From assembly GCA_017406565.1 (NCBI GenBank), contig JAFQYG010000003.1:1-64000 (forward strand): 64,000 nucleotides of DNA, read 5' to 3'. The notes under the pieces were generated by a model, which did not search any database, was not told where the DNA came from, and worked only from the letters and a program-made list of their open reading frames with translations. This DNA comes from Candidatus Saccharimonadota bacterium (GTDB lineage: Bacteria; Patescibacteriota; Saccharimonadia; Saccharimonadales; Saccharimonadaceae). Shown here piece after piece: positions 49,735 to 58,321 of this stretch (positions are counted from its first letter, which is position 1; the number at the start of each line of letters is the position of its first letter). The position numbers and the translations under genes were made by a program.

Positions 49735-50379
49735 ATGAAAAAAATTAGCGTGGTGCTAATAATCTGTCTTCTTGTTTTGTGCTTAGCAAGTTGCGCTCAA
49801 GAAGAGGAAGACACAGCGGAAGACGAAGGATATAATAACGAACTTGTTGCTCAAATCGATGAATTAAAAAAATCTATAGATGACCCAATTTTCTGGTCAT
49901 CATCCGAACGCGCTATTAGAATGGCGGGCGAAGCCCTTGAAGTAGGCTACCCTGTTTCAATAGATTTTAGGTTGCAAGTTGGCGACAAAACCAAAATAGT
50001 TACAGATTTTGATATGTATCTAGATGGTTCCGCGGATTATTGCAGAGAATTAAATATTTCAAAAGTGATCTGTGATCTAGCCCACGATGACACCGTTATC
50101 AGCGCCCATGCATCGGGTCAAACTGTAGAAGTAACCGGTATCATTATTAGGTGGCAAGCTAAGAAACATTGGTTTTCTAAAGAAATGATGGACTTCTCGG
50201 CGTGCGAGTTGGATTCTGAAGGTGGTTGGGACTATGCCAGCACCGGCAAAATGGAGTTTTTCGGTATGCCCCACATCATCAGTGTAGAATACGAAATCAC
50301 TGGAGTTGAACTAACCTTCCTTTCGCCAGTTAAAGACGAAAAAACTCTTTCAGATTTGCGCGTCCGTGCCCTCAGATGA
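49735..50379 (+). CDS. Predicted lipoprotein
   Basis: 214 residues. Signal peptide with a lipobox (ICLLVLCLASC, Cys at about residue 20), then an acidic linker (QEEEDTAEDEG), a short helical segment and a beta-rich domain with several acidic surfaces (YPVSIDFRLQVGDKTKIVT, IISVEYEITGVELTFLSPV). I do not recognise the family. GAGGAGGGG before the ATG; own promoter and terminator. It is an inserted gene between tuf and fusA. Confidence 0.82.
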   Translation: MKKISVVLIICLLVLCLASCAQEEEDTAEDEGYNNELVAQIDELKKSIDDPIFWSSSERAIRMAGEALEVGYPVSIDFRLQVGDKTKIVTDFDMYLDGSADYCRELNISKVICDLAHDDTVISAHASGQTVEVTGIIIRWQAKKHWFSKEMMDFSACELDSEGGWDYASTGKMEFFGMPHIISVEYEITGVELTFLSPVKDEKTLSDLRVRALR

Positions 50380-50391
50380 TCCATCTTTCCT

Positions 50392-50420
50392 AATCCCCGA
50401 CTCTAAGCCGGGGATTTTTC
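50392..50420 (+). terminator. Terminator after the lipoprotein gene
   Basis: AATCCCCG / CGGGGATT stem with a 9-base loop, then T-run. Close in sequence to the terminators at 45438 and 61044. Confidence 0.9.
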
Positions 50421-50442
50421 TATGCATACAAACTAATCTAAC

Positions 50443-50471
50443 AAAACCACCCTTCATGGAGGGTGGTTTTT
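50443..50471. terminator. Bidirectional terminator between the lipoprotein gene and fusA
   Basis: AAAACCACCCT / AGGGTGGTTTT stem with TCATGG loop. Confidence 0.9.
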
Positions 50472-50488
50472 AGTTTAAGAACTTAAGA

Positions 50489-52588
50489 TTATTTAGAATT
50501 TCTCTTCTCAATAATCTCTTGTGCCACATTTGGTGGTACTTCTTCGTAAGCATAGAGCTCCATCGAAGAAGCTGCACGACCTTGAGTCATACCACGTAGA
50601 TCGCCAGTATAACCGAATAAGTTAGCCAAAGGACAAAATGCCTTGATTAGCTTAGCGCCACCGTTCAAGTCTTCCATCTCATCGATACGACCACGGCGCG
50701 AGTTGATATCACCAATCACGTCACCCATGAAATCTTCTGGGGTAGTAATCTCTAACTTCATTACTGGCTCTAGTAGTACTGGATTAGCTTTCTTGATACC
50801 TTCGCGGGTAGCCAAACTACCAGCGAGAGTAAAGGCTAATTCAGAAGAGTCCACATCGTGGTAAGAACCATCGTAGAGAGTCGCCTTAATGTCGACTACT
50901 GGATAACCAGCAATCACACCACCAGCCAAAGTATCCTCGACACCTTTTTGTACTGGTTTACGATATTCCTGAGGCACCACACCACCTTTGATTTGATCGA
51001 TAAACTCGAAGCCCTTCCCTGGTTCATTCGGCTCAAATTTAATCCAAACATCACCATACTGGCCACGACCACCAGACTGCTTGATGTGTTTACCTTGTGC
51101 TTCTGCAGTACCACGAATGGTTTCACGGTAAGCAACCTGTGGTGCGCCAGTGTTGGCTTCAACGTTATGCTCTCTCTTCAAGCGGTCGATAATAATCTCA
51201 AGATGCAACTCACCCATACCTGAAATAATGGTTTGACCAGTTTCTTCGTCGGTATGAACGCGGAAAGTTGGATCTTCTTCTGCCATCTTTGAGAGACCAA
51301 TACCCATTTTCTCTTGATCAGCCTTAGTCTTTGGTTCTACTGCAATTGATACAGGTGGATCTGGGAATTCAATCGATTCGAGTAGGATTGGAGATGCAGG
51401 TGCACAAAGTGTCGTACCAGTAGTACAATTCTTTAACCCCACTACAGCGGCAATGTCGCCAGCACCAATTTCTGAAATATCTTTACGGTCATTAGCGTGC
51501 ATACGCACTAAGCGACCGACTCTTTCCTTATCACCAGTTGTAGCATTTAGTACTGTATCACCAGATTTTAATTTTCCAGCATATACACGAATGAAAATCA
51601 ATTTACCCACGAATGGATCGGTTGCAATCTTAAAGGCAAGAGCGGTAAGAGGTTCAGAGTTGTCAGCCCTACGTACAACTTGGTCACCAGTTTTTGGATT
51701 AGTACCGACAGTCTGGCCTTGATCACGATCAAGCGGGGAAGGTAGGTAATCAGTCATAAGATCAAGAACTTTTTCTACAATCACACCACGACCATCACCA
51801 CCAGTTACTAGGAAGAAGTCACCATCAAGCACGCGTTTGCGAAGAGCAGCCTTTAATTCTGCCTCAGTAATTGCTTCTTCACCTTCACTAAAGAATTTTT
51901 CCATCAAAGCTTCATCGGCCTGTACGGCTTCCTCAATTAGCATTGAACGAGCATTTTTGGCTTTTTCGACCATGTCGGCTGGGATTTCACCAACAGTGAG
52001 CTCATGATCGGCATAATCTTTGTAAGTGTAAGCCTTCATATCGATAAGGTCAACTACACCACAGATGTCTTTTTCAAAACCAATTGGCAAATGAATTGCT
52101 ACTGCATTTTTAGACAAACGCTTGTGAATTGAATCTAACGATTTGTAGAAATCACCACCGATTTGGTTAATCTTATTTACGAAACAAATGCGTGGCACAC
52201 CATACTTAGTAGCCTGGCGCCAGACCGTCTCAGATTGCGCTTCGACACCCATTTTACCGTCAAACACTACTACAGCACCATCAAGCACGCGTAGAGAACG
52301 TTCCACCTCAGCAGTAAAATCAATATGTCCTGGGGTATCAATGATATTAATTTGGTGGTTTTTCCAATAAACAGTTACCGCAGCTGAAGTAATCGTGATA
52401 CCACGTTCCTTCTCCTGTTCCATCCAGTCAGTATCAGCACCGCCAGTGCCGCCCTTGACTAGGTCAATTTTATGCTTCAAACCGGTTCGATACAAAATCG
52501 CTTCCGAAGTCGTCGTCTTACCAGCATCAATATGGGCAATAATACCAATATTGCGAAGCTTACTTAAATCTTTTATCTCAGTAGCCAT
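50489..52588 (-). CDS. fusA: Elongation factor G
   Basis: 699 residues; GTPase motifs IAHIDAGKTTTSEAILYRTG, IDTPGHIDFTAEVERSL, FVNKINQIGGDF (NKxN where NKMD is usual) and the translation-elongation domains II-V (GDLRGMTQGRAASSMELYAYEEVP). Drives ribosome translocation. AAAGGAGC precedes the ATG with a ~70-base leader. Upstream lie the fusA promoter and the second unidentified RNA. Confidence 0.98.
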   Translation of the reverse strand: MATEIKDLSKLRNIGIIAHIDAGKTTTSEAILYRTGLKHKIDLVKGGTGGADTDWMEQEKERGITITSAAVTVYWKNHQINIIDTPGHIDFTAEVERSLRVLDGAVVVFDGKMGVEAQSETVWRQATKYGVPRICFVNKINQIGGDFYKSLDSIHKRLSKNAVAIHLPIGFEKDICGVVDLIDMKAYTYKDYADHELTVGEIPADMVEKAKNARSMLIEEAVQADEALMEKFFSEGEEAITEAELKAALRKRVLDGDFFLVTGGDGRGVIVEKVLDLMTDYLPSPLDRDQGQTVGTNPKTGDQVVRRADNSEPLTALAFKIATDPFVGKLIFIRVYAGKLKSGDTVLNATTGDKERVGRLVRMHANDRKDISEIGAGDIAAVVGLKNCTTGTTLCAPASPILLESIEFPDPPVSIAVEPKTKADQEKMGIGLSKMAEEDPTFRVHTDEETGQTIISGMGELHLEIIIDRLKREHNVEANTGAPQVAYRETIRGTAEAQGKHIKQSGGRGQYGDVWIKFEPNEPGKGFEFIDQIKGGVVPQEYRKPVQKGVEDTLAGGVIAGYPVVDIKATLYDGSYHDVDSSELAFTLAGSLATREGIKKANPVLLEPVMKLEITTPEDFMGDVIGDINSRRGRIDEMEDLNGGAKLIKAFCPLANLFGYTGDLRGMTQGRAASSMELYAYEEVPPNVAQEIIEKRNSK

Positions 52589-52662
52589 ATGCTCCTTTAT
52601 AATTTATTATTACGATTATCTATCTTTTTAAGTTATACACTCAAAAAGAAAACATTCCCTTA

Positions 52663-52668
52663 ATTATA
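52663..52668 (-). promoter_or_regulatory. Extended -10 of fusA
   Basis: TGG-TATAAT; predicted start near 52656, giving a ~68-base leader. Confidence 0.65.
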
Positions 52669-52730
52669 CCATAAAAATATAAAAATAACGAAATTCACTT
52701 CAGTTTTTATAATGAATTATTTAAGTTACA

Positions 52731-52759
52731 AAGAAAAACCGGCGCAAATGAGCGCCGGT
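52731..52759 (-). terminator. Terminator of the 52732-53014 RNA
   Basis: ACCGGCGC / GCGCCGGT 8-bp GC-rich stem with a 6-base loop and TTTTT on the minus strand. Confidence 0.9.
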
Positions 52760-53014
52760 ATATATAGAAAAGAAAGACAGTGCGTGGGCGAGGAGTTGAA
52801 TAATTATAAGCAAAGCTATATAGCGATGAATTTACGGTGGTATTTAGTTCTGCTTGTTAAAATTGAACCCGTCGGTTCGCTTACTAAATAACGTTATGAA
52901 AATGTTCACCCCGCGGCGTCTTTTCTGTTCTATCATTTTAAGGAGCCTGCCTATAGTTATCTCCCGACAGCTATGGGCAACTATGGTAAATGAAAAAGCA
53001 TTGGATAAATGCTC
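52732..53014 (-). ncRNA. Unidentified ~283-nt RNA downstream of gatB
   Basis: Bounded by a perfect TTGACA-N17-TATAAT promoter and a strong terminator on the minus strand. Contains hairpins AGCATT/AATGCT at the 5' end, a long-range stem CCATAGTT/AACTATAGG (one bulge) enclosing GCTGTCGGGAG, and GAACC/GGTTC. A 30-codon frame (MIEQKRRRGVNIF...) at 52936-52844 lacks a Shine-Dalgarno, and a 63-codon extension starts before the predicted transcription start. No known RNA family is recognised: no tmRNA ends, RNase P core, SRP core or 6S rod. Less clearly folded than the RNA at 5130-5438; a small-protein mRNA remains possible. Confidence 0.65.
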
Positions 53015-53020
53015 TACATA

Positions 53021-53049
53021 ATTATAGCATGACACTCAAAAATTGTCAA
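53021..53049 (-). promoter_or_regulatory. Consensus promoter of the 52732-53014 RNA
   Basis: TTGACA (53049-53044), 17 bases, TGC-TATAAT (53026-53021), immediately after the gatB stop. Confidence 0.88.
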
Positions 53050-53050
53050 C

Positions 53051-54526
53051 TCATTTTAGTTTTTTGCGCAAAATTTCCTGCACACTAGATGGATTAGCTT
53101 TGCCATGCGATTCCTTCATGACCTGACCCACTAAGAATCCAATTACCTTTTCTTCACCAGCTTTAAAATCTATCTGTGCTTTCTGAGTTTCTGGTTTCGC
53201 TAAAACAATATCAACTATCTTTTCTAGCGCCCCCAAATCATTCTCCTGAATTAATCCTAATTCTTTCGCAATCTGCTTAGTTCCCCTCCCTTTCATTTGC
53301 GGATCAAACAAATGTAAGAACACTTCCTTTGTAGCTGTAGACGATAATTCCTTCTTCTCATTCATTTCCGCGAGTTCATTTAAATCTTTAGCACTTGGTA
53401 AATCATTCAAATACTCAACTGACTTTTCCTCAGCTAATAATACCGACGTAAACAAGTTAGAAGTAAGAGAAATAGCTGAAGTTGTCCCATCGAGGACCAT
53501 AAGCTCGGCCGAACGGCCTTGAGTGTGTCCGAGATGGGACGACAAAGCTATTTCTCCTAATTTATTCATAAGTTGCGGATAATCAAGTAATACTTCCAAA
53601 ACATCTTCTTTAATTATATCGTGGAATAAATTACGATAATCCATCGGCATCAAAGGTAATTTAGCCGATTCTGTGTCAATAAATTCTTTAGTTAAATTAA
53701 TTGGTGGAATATCTGGTTCCGGCATATAACGATAATCTTTAGCTTCCTCTTTAGAACGCTGAGGAGAGGTTTTTCCAGTCGCATCATCCCAACCTCTTGT
53801 TTCCTGCTTGACTTTTTCACCAGCCTCTAGCAGTTTAGTCTGGCGTTTAATTTCGAACTCAGCTGCTCGTTCAGCCGATCGAAATGAATTCAAATTTTTG
53901 ATTTCTGCACGTGTACCAAGTTTTTCCGAACCTTCTTCAGCTACGGAAACATTAACATCAAATCGCATATTACCATTATATAAATCACCATTAGTCACGC
54001 CGGCATGACACATTAAACGCCACAATTCTTTACAGTAATCATGTACATCTTTAGCAGAATGGATGTCAGGCATAGACACAATTTCAATTAGCGGCGTGTC
54101 TACTCGGTTTAAATCAACTAAAGAATAGTCTTTAAAGTGCGTTAATTTCCCAGCGTCACCTTCGAGGTGTGCATGCTCAATTCGCACACGAGTACCTGAA
54201 GGTAACTCTACGTAACCTTCACCAATGATTGGGTGATAGAATTGCGTAATCTGATATCCTTTTGGTGAATCAGGATAAAAATAGTGCTTGCGATCGAAGC
54301 GTGACGATGCATTAATCTCACAATTCATTGCTCGTCCAGCGCGAATAGCATACTTGATTGCTTCACCATTGAGTCTTGGCAACATTCCAGGTAAAGCATA
54401 ATCGACTGGTGATACACATGAATTTGGTTCCTTGCCACGCGCATCATTGTCGACTTCTGAAAAAAGCTTTGTCTTAGTACAGAGCTGTACGTGGCATTCA
54501 ATACCGATAGTTGGAATATACTTCAT
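53051..54526 (-). CDS. gatB: Aspartyl/glutamyl-tRNA amidotransferase subunit B
   Basis: 491 residues. Kinase-like GatB domain (PTIGIECHVQLCTKTKLFSE, YALPGMLPRLN, FDRKHYFYPDSPKGYQITQF, YRYMPEPDIPP) and a C-terminal GatB/Yqey tail (FLVGQVMKESHGKANPSSVQEIL). Converts Glu-tRNA-Gln to Gln-tRNA-Gln with GatA and GatC. Its ATG shares a base with the stop of the HEPN-like gene (TAATG), so they are translationally coupled. Last gene of gatC-gatA-x-gatB. Confidence 0.97.
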   Translation of the reverse strand: MKYIPTIGIECHVQLCTKTKLFSEVDNDARGKEPNSCVSPVDYALPGMLPRLNGEAIKYAIRAGRAMNCEINASSRFDRKHYFYPDSPKGYQITQFYHPIIGEGYVELPSGTRVRIEHAHLEGDAGKLTHFKDYSLVDLNRVDTPLIEIVSMPDIHSAKDVHDYCKELWRLMCHAGVTNGDLYNGNMRFDVNVSVAEEGSEKLGTRAEIKNLNSFRSAERAAEFEIKRQTKLLEAGEKVKQETRGWDDATGKTSPQRSKEEAKDYRYMPEPDIPPINLTKEFIDTESAKLPLMPMDYRNLFHDIIKEDVLEVLLDYPQLMNKLGEIALSSHLGHTQGRSAELMVLDGTTSAISLTSNLFTSVLLAEEKSVEYLNDLPSAKDLNELAEMNEKKELSSTATKEVFLHLFDPQMKGRGTKQIAKELGLIQENDLGALEKIVDIVLAKPETQKAQIDFKAGEEKVIGFLVGQVMKESHGKANPSSVQEILRKKLK

Positions 54527-54945
54527 TAGATGGCTCCTAAATCTATTAGTGCTTGTTTATAAACTTGTAAGGCGTTATATGCTTGCTTATAGGTAATCTC
54601 AAGATCTGATTCATGCGCTAAGGCATTACGTAATTTGTGTGAACGCCAGACCGCATTTAAATGCGTAAATCTATCACCGCATTTTTTTAGACGTTCACCC
54701 ATAGTTTTACCAGGTATACCCATCTCAATCATAGCTTTATCGAGTAGCTTATCTGCTTCAATCACAGTGGTCATAAAAGTTGCCGCATTATGTTGATTTA
54801 ATTTATTTTCAATAGCTAAAAATTTTGTCTGATATACTTGCTTATTAAAGGTATATCCTCGTTTGCCAGTCAAAAGTATGGCCACAAAAACCAATACGGC
54901 TACAATTAATATTGCGATAATAAATGTTACTACCCCACCATCCAT
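54526..54945 (-). CDS. Membrane-anchored protein with HEPN-like RNxxxH motif, inside the gat operon
   Basis: 139 residues. N-terminal transmembrane helix (VTFIIAILIVAVLVFVAILL), then an all-helical soluble domain with HNAATFMTTVIEADKLLDKAM and the segment KLRNALAHESDLEIT. RNALAH fits the HEPN signature R-N-x3-H of many RNases and of their inactive relatives. It is placed exactly between gatA and gatB with TAATG overlaps on both sides, a place not used in the usual gatCAB order. Function unknown; a role near the GatCAB complex or tRNA is inferred only from context. Confidence 0.75.
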   Translation of the reverse strand: MDGGVVTFIIAILIVAVLVFVAILLTGKRGYTFNKQVYQTKFLAIENKLNQHNAATFMTTVIEADKLLDKAMIEMGIPGKTMGERLKKCGDRFTHLNAVWRSHKLRNALAHESDLEITYKQAYNALQVYKQALIDLGAI

Positions 54946-56318
54946 TAGATTAGCTCCTTTGAGAATTCAATCAAAGCCTTATCACTACGTCTCGGTCCGA
55001 CCAACTGCAAACCTAGTGATAACCCTTCTTTGGTTTCACCTGCCGGAATAGCTAAGCCAGGCACACCAGCGAGGTTTAATGAAACACTCATTACATCTTC
55101 AAGATACATCGCTACCGGATCATCTACCTTTTCGCCTAGTTTAAATGCTGGATTTGGTGACACTGGAGTTAAAATATAATCAACTTTTGAAAACGCCCTT
55201 GCGTATTCTTGCACAATTAGAGTCCTAGCTTTGGCTGCTTTTAAGAAATATGCATCATAAAAACCAGATGATAACACAAAGTTCCCAATCATAATACGAC
55301 GCTTGTTCTCTGGCATGAAACCTTCATTGCGTGTGTTTTCATATAAAGCATCTAAATCTTTGGACTTCTCTGAACGAAATCCATAACGTATACCATCATG
55401 TCGTGATAGGTTTGAGCAGAGTTCTGCTGGCACCAAAATATAATATGCCGCAAGACCATATTTTAGTGCTGGCATTTCAAGCTCAATAATCTCGTGACCT
55501 TTAGATTTTAGAAGCTCGACTTTGTTTTTTAATGCTTTTCTAATCTCTGGATGTACTGAGTCATTATCAAAATCTTTGATAATCCCTACTTTTGCTGGTC
55601 CTTTTTTGTAAACAGAGTCATTGTAATAATCTGGCAAAGTCGTCATATCTTTTGAATCTTGCCCTGAGGCTACCGACATCAAAAGATCCATATCTTCCGG
55701 GGTCTTAGTAAAGAATCCAATACAGTCAGTCGAAGACGCCATCGCTACTACACCATAGCGTGAAATCGTACCGTAAGTCGGCTTTAATCCATAAATCCCA
55801 TTAAATGAAGCCGGTTGACGCACTGAGCCGCCAGTATCAGTACCAGTGGCAAACTCGACAATATCTAAAGCTACTGCTACTGCCGAACCACCAGATGAAC
55901 CACCTGCTACGCGTTGTTTATCATGTGAATTTAGCGTTGGGCCAAAGTATGAATTTTCTGTCGATGATCCATGCGCAAACGCATCCAAATTAGTCCGCCC
56001 AATCATAATCGCACCTTCTGCTTCTAGTTTTGCTACAGAAGTTGCAGTTACTGGTGAATTAAATCCTTGTAAAATATGTGCAGAAGCTGTAGTTTCACCC
56101 TCAGTGCTAAGGAAATTATCTTTCAAAGCATAAGGCACACCAGCGAGTCGCCCTACTTTTTCTCCACGTGCGATTTTTTGATCAATCTCACGGGCTTTTT
56201 TGAGGGCTCCCTCTTCATTTATAAACGTAAAAATATGATAATCCTCAAAATGCTTAGCTTTTTCTAAAGCATCACGGACCAATCTTTCAGCAGTAACTTT
56301 TTTATTAGCGACTTTCAT
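54945..56318 (-). CDS. gatA: Aspartyl/glutamyl-tRNA amidotransferase subunit A
   Basis: 457 residues, amidase-signature enzyme: GVPYALKDNFLSTEGETTAS (Lys of the triad), RVAGGSSGGSAVAVALDIV (Ser) and GTDTGGSVRQPASFNG (second Ser). It supplies ammonia from glutamine to GatB. Slightly short at the C-terminus compared with typical GatA (~480-490). ATG overlaps gatC (ATGA). Confidence 0.97.
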   Translation of the reverse strand: MKVANKKVTAERLVRDALEKAKHFEDYHIFTFINEEGALKKAREIDQKIARGEKVGRLAGVPYALKDNFLSTEGETTASAHILQGFNSPVTATSVAKLEAEGAIMIGRTNLDAFAHGSSTENSYFGPTLNSHDKQRVAGGSSGGSAVAVALDIVEFATGTDTGGSVRQPASFNGIYGLKPTYGTISRYGVVAMASSTDCIGFFTKTPEDMDLLMSVASGQDSKDMTTLPDYYNDSVYKKGPAKVGIIKDFDNDSVHPEIRKALKNKVELLKSKGHEIIELEMPALKYGLAAYYILVPAELCSNLSRHDGIRYGFRSEKSKDLDALYENTRNEGFMPENKRRIMIGNFVLSSGFYDAYFLKAAKARTLIVQEYARAFSKVDYILTPVSPNPAFKLGEKVDDPVAMYLEDVMSVSLNLAGVPGLAIPAGETKEGLSLGLQLVGPRRSDKALIEFSKELI

Positions 56319-56602
56319 AATACTTTTGGCACCTTTATCTGATTATCTTTTTCTTCTTTAGTTAATGCAAGCAAAGCCTCTCTATCGGCTTCTTGCGGTA
56401 ATATTTCGTCTTCACGCCAAACATTTTCCATCTCAAACACTTGATAAGTTGGCTCAACATCATCAACTTTTAATTCATCAAGCTGTGAAATATACCTAAT
56501 GATTCCCTGTAAATCTGTCTGGAGTGATTTAATTTCTTTCTCTGGCAAAGAAAAATTCGACAACTCTGCCAAATGAATGATATCCTCGCGTTTTATATCC
56601 AT
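56315..56602 (-). CDS. gatC: Aspartyl/glutamyl-tRNA amidotransferase subunit C
   Basis: 95 residues: IIHLAELSNFSLPEKEIKSL, LDELKVDDVEPTYQVFEMENVWREDE and the end typical of GatC. Assembly factor of GatCAB. TATAAT ends 6 bases before the ATG: leaderless operon start. Confidence 0.93.
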   Translation of the reverse strand: MDIKREDIIHLAELSNFSLPEKEIKSLQTDLQGIIRYISQLDELKVDDVEPTYQVFEMENVWREDEILPQEADREALLALTKEEKDNQIKVPKVL

Positions 56603-56608
56603 AGATTG

Positions 56609-56614
56609 ATTATA
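56609..56614 (-). promoter_or_regulatory. Extended -10 of the gat operon (leaderless type)
   Basis: TGA-TATAAT, 6 bases (CAATCT) to the gatC ATG. Confidence 0.75.
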
Positions 56615-56619
56615 TCACT

Positions 56620-58260
56620 TTATCTTACGTTTCTAAAGAGTATTTTCTTGAAATACTTAAAAATTGGTAAGGCTTCTTTTAGACTTAAGAAATAACTAGC
56701 TATCAAATAAGAAAGTGCAGAAATCGAGGATATTACTAAGAATTTCGGAATTGTAATCACCAAAGATGTATCAGTCGCCATCAAAGGAATAAACTTCGTC
56801 ATTGAAAAAGCTACACATCCAGCCACTGCCGTAGCAAATAACATTCGGGTTATTGCACGCCAAAAGCTTTTGTTTAAGAGCTCTTTATCGGAACGTTTTT
56901 GTAATATATATAATAGAATTATTATTTCTAAAATTGCCCCGATTGATTGAGCCAAACCTAAACCGTCGACACCCCAACCTAAAAGGTAGAACCATACCGA
57001 TAATGCAATAGTGAATCCAATTGCAAAAATCGAAACTACAAACGGCGTCTTAGTATCTTGGTAAGCATAAAATCCACGCGAAGCAATATGAAAAATGCTT
57101 CGAGCAAAAATTGCGATACATAGTGTACCAAGTACTGATGCAATCGTCCCGTTACTATCATTGTTACCAATATTAGAAATAAAACTCGTGACATAACCGC
57201 GTCCGAAGAATGCAATTACTGATACCGGTAGTGCAATCCAGGTAATAGTACGTAATGCTTGTCTAAAAGTGTTATTAAATTCTTTCGTGTCTCCATCGCC
57301 CAACTCCTCAGTTAGCTTCGGGAAAAATGCCGTCGAAATTGCTACACCAATTAAGTTGACTGGCATTTGATGTAGTGCTGACGCTTGGTTAAATGAGCGT
57401 ACCGCTCCAGCCCCCATACGTGATGATAGATTAGTATTAACGATTCCATTGATATAATCAATTCCCTGATCCAATGAACGCGCAGGTAGAAGTTTTAGAA
57501 TCGAACGAAATCCTTGGTTACGCCAGTAAATCTTAAACTCATAATCCATACCTAGACCAAATAAACCAATCAAAGAGACAATCAACTGCATAATCGCACC
57601 TAGGATTACCCCAAGCGCAACGCCCATAATACCACCTTCGAAGATCTGTACACCGAATAGATTAATCCCACCAGTAAACCAGGTGATGCCGATAATAATG
57701 CCTATATTATATATAGCAGGCGCAAACGCATAAAATACAAACCGACCTACTGCTTGTTGGATTGAAGTGACTACTGTTGCAATCGAGAATAAGAACGGAT
57801 TCATCGCAATCACGCGTGTCATATTGATAGCCAGTACCATGCCTGATTCATCCAAACCAGGGCTTACCACATAACGAATCAGTGGATCCGCAAAAATCAT
57901 AATAAGAACACTGGAAATTAAAGTTAGGATTGCTAATAAATTAATCAAAGAAGAAGACAACTCCCAAGCGGATTTTTTGTTACCAGAAGCTAAGCGTTGA
58001 TTGAATACCGGTATAAAAGATACTGCAAGAGCGCCCGAAGTTAGAATAAAAAACATAAAATCCGGAATCGTAAAAGCAGCTGTATAGGCATCGATACCAG
58101 TTGGATAAGTGCCCAAATAGTACGAATTTAATAATCGGTCGCGGAATAAACCTAGTAATGCAGAAATTAAAGTTGAGGACGCTAACACTATTGCAGCAGA
58201 TTTAACAGATAAACGCATATTCGCGAGCGCTACAACCGACTTAAACTTAAATCTCCTCAT
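56620..58260 (-). CDS. murJ: Lipid II flippase MurJ
   Basis: 546 residues, MVF (MATE-like) family with about 14 transmembrane helices. Typical segments: SSTLISALLGLFRDRLLNSYYLG, FTIPDFMFFILTSGALAVSFIPVF, LGVILGAIMQLIVSLIG, RSFNQASALHQMPVNLIGVAISTAFFP (family: alpha-helix 7-8 region), FYAYQDTKTPFVVSI. It moves lipid II across the membrane. Start at 58260 (TATTAT 7 bases upstream) rather than further upstream. Divergent from the PBP gene. Confidence 0.95.
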   Translation of the reverse strand: MRRFKFKSVVALANMRLSVKSAAIVLASSTLISALLGLFRDRLLNSYYLGTYPTGIDAYTAAFTIPDFMFFILTSGALAVSFIPVFNQRLASGNKKSAWELSSSLINLLAILTLISSVLIMIFADPLIRYVVSPGLDESGMVLAINMTRVIAMNPFLFSIATVVTSIQQAVGRFVFYAFAPAIYNIGIIIGITWFTGGINLFGVQIFEGGIMGVALGVILGAIMQLIVSLIGLFGLGMDYEFKIYWRNQGFRSILKLLPARSLDQGIDYINGIVNTNLSSRMGAGAVRSFNQASALHQMPVNLIGVAISTAFFPKLTEELGDGDTKEFNNTFRQALRTITWIALPVSVIAFFGRGYVTSFISNIGNNDSNGTIASVLGTLCIAIFARSIFHIASRGFYAYQDTKTPFVVSIFAIGFTIALSVWFYLLGWGVDGLGLAQSIGAILEIIILLYILQKRSDKELLNKSFWRAITRMLFATAVAGCVAFSMTKFIPLMATDTSLVITIPKFLVISSISALSYLIASYFLSLKEALPIFKYFKKILFRNVR

Positions 58261-58267
58261 ATATATA

Positions 58268-58273
58268 ATAATA
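58268..58273 (-). promoter_or_regulatory. Extended -10 of murJ (leaderless type)
   Basis: TGC-TATTAT, 7 bases to the ATG at 58260. Confidence 0.6.
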
Positions 58274-58309
58274 GCACATAAAAAATTATTATGTTTTTTA
58301 AATTTAGTG

Positions 58310-58315
58310 TATAAT
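58310..58315 (+). promoter_or_regulatory. -10 of the class A PBP gene (leaderless type)
   Basis: TATAAT with 6 bases (ATATAC) to the ATG at 58322. This excludes the in-frame GTG at 58307, which precedes the hexamer. Confidence 0.75.
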
Positions 58316-58321
58316 ATATAC

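Noticed and set aside
52844-53035. 63-codon minus-strand ORF as a gene
   Set aside because: Its start precedes the predicted transcription start, it has no Shine-Dalgarno and it overlaps the promoter; the inner 30-codon frame also lacks a ribosome site.
58307-58321. GTG at 58307 as the PBP start
   Set aside because: It precedes the TATAAT box; the ATG at 58322 is at the standard leaderless distance.
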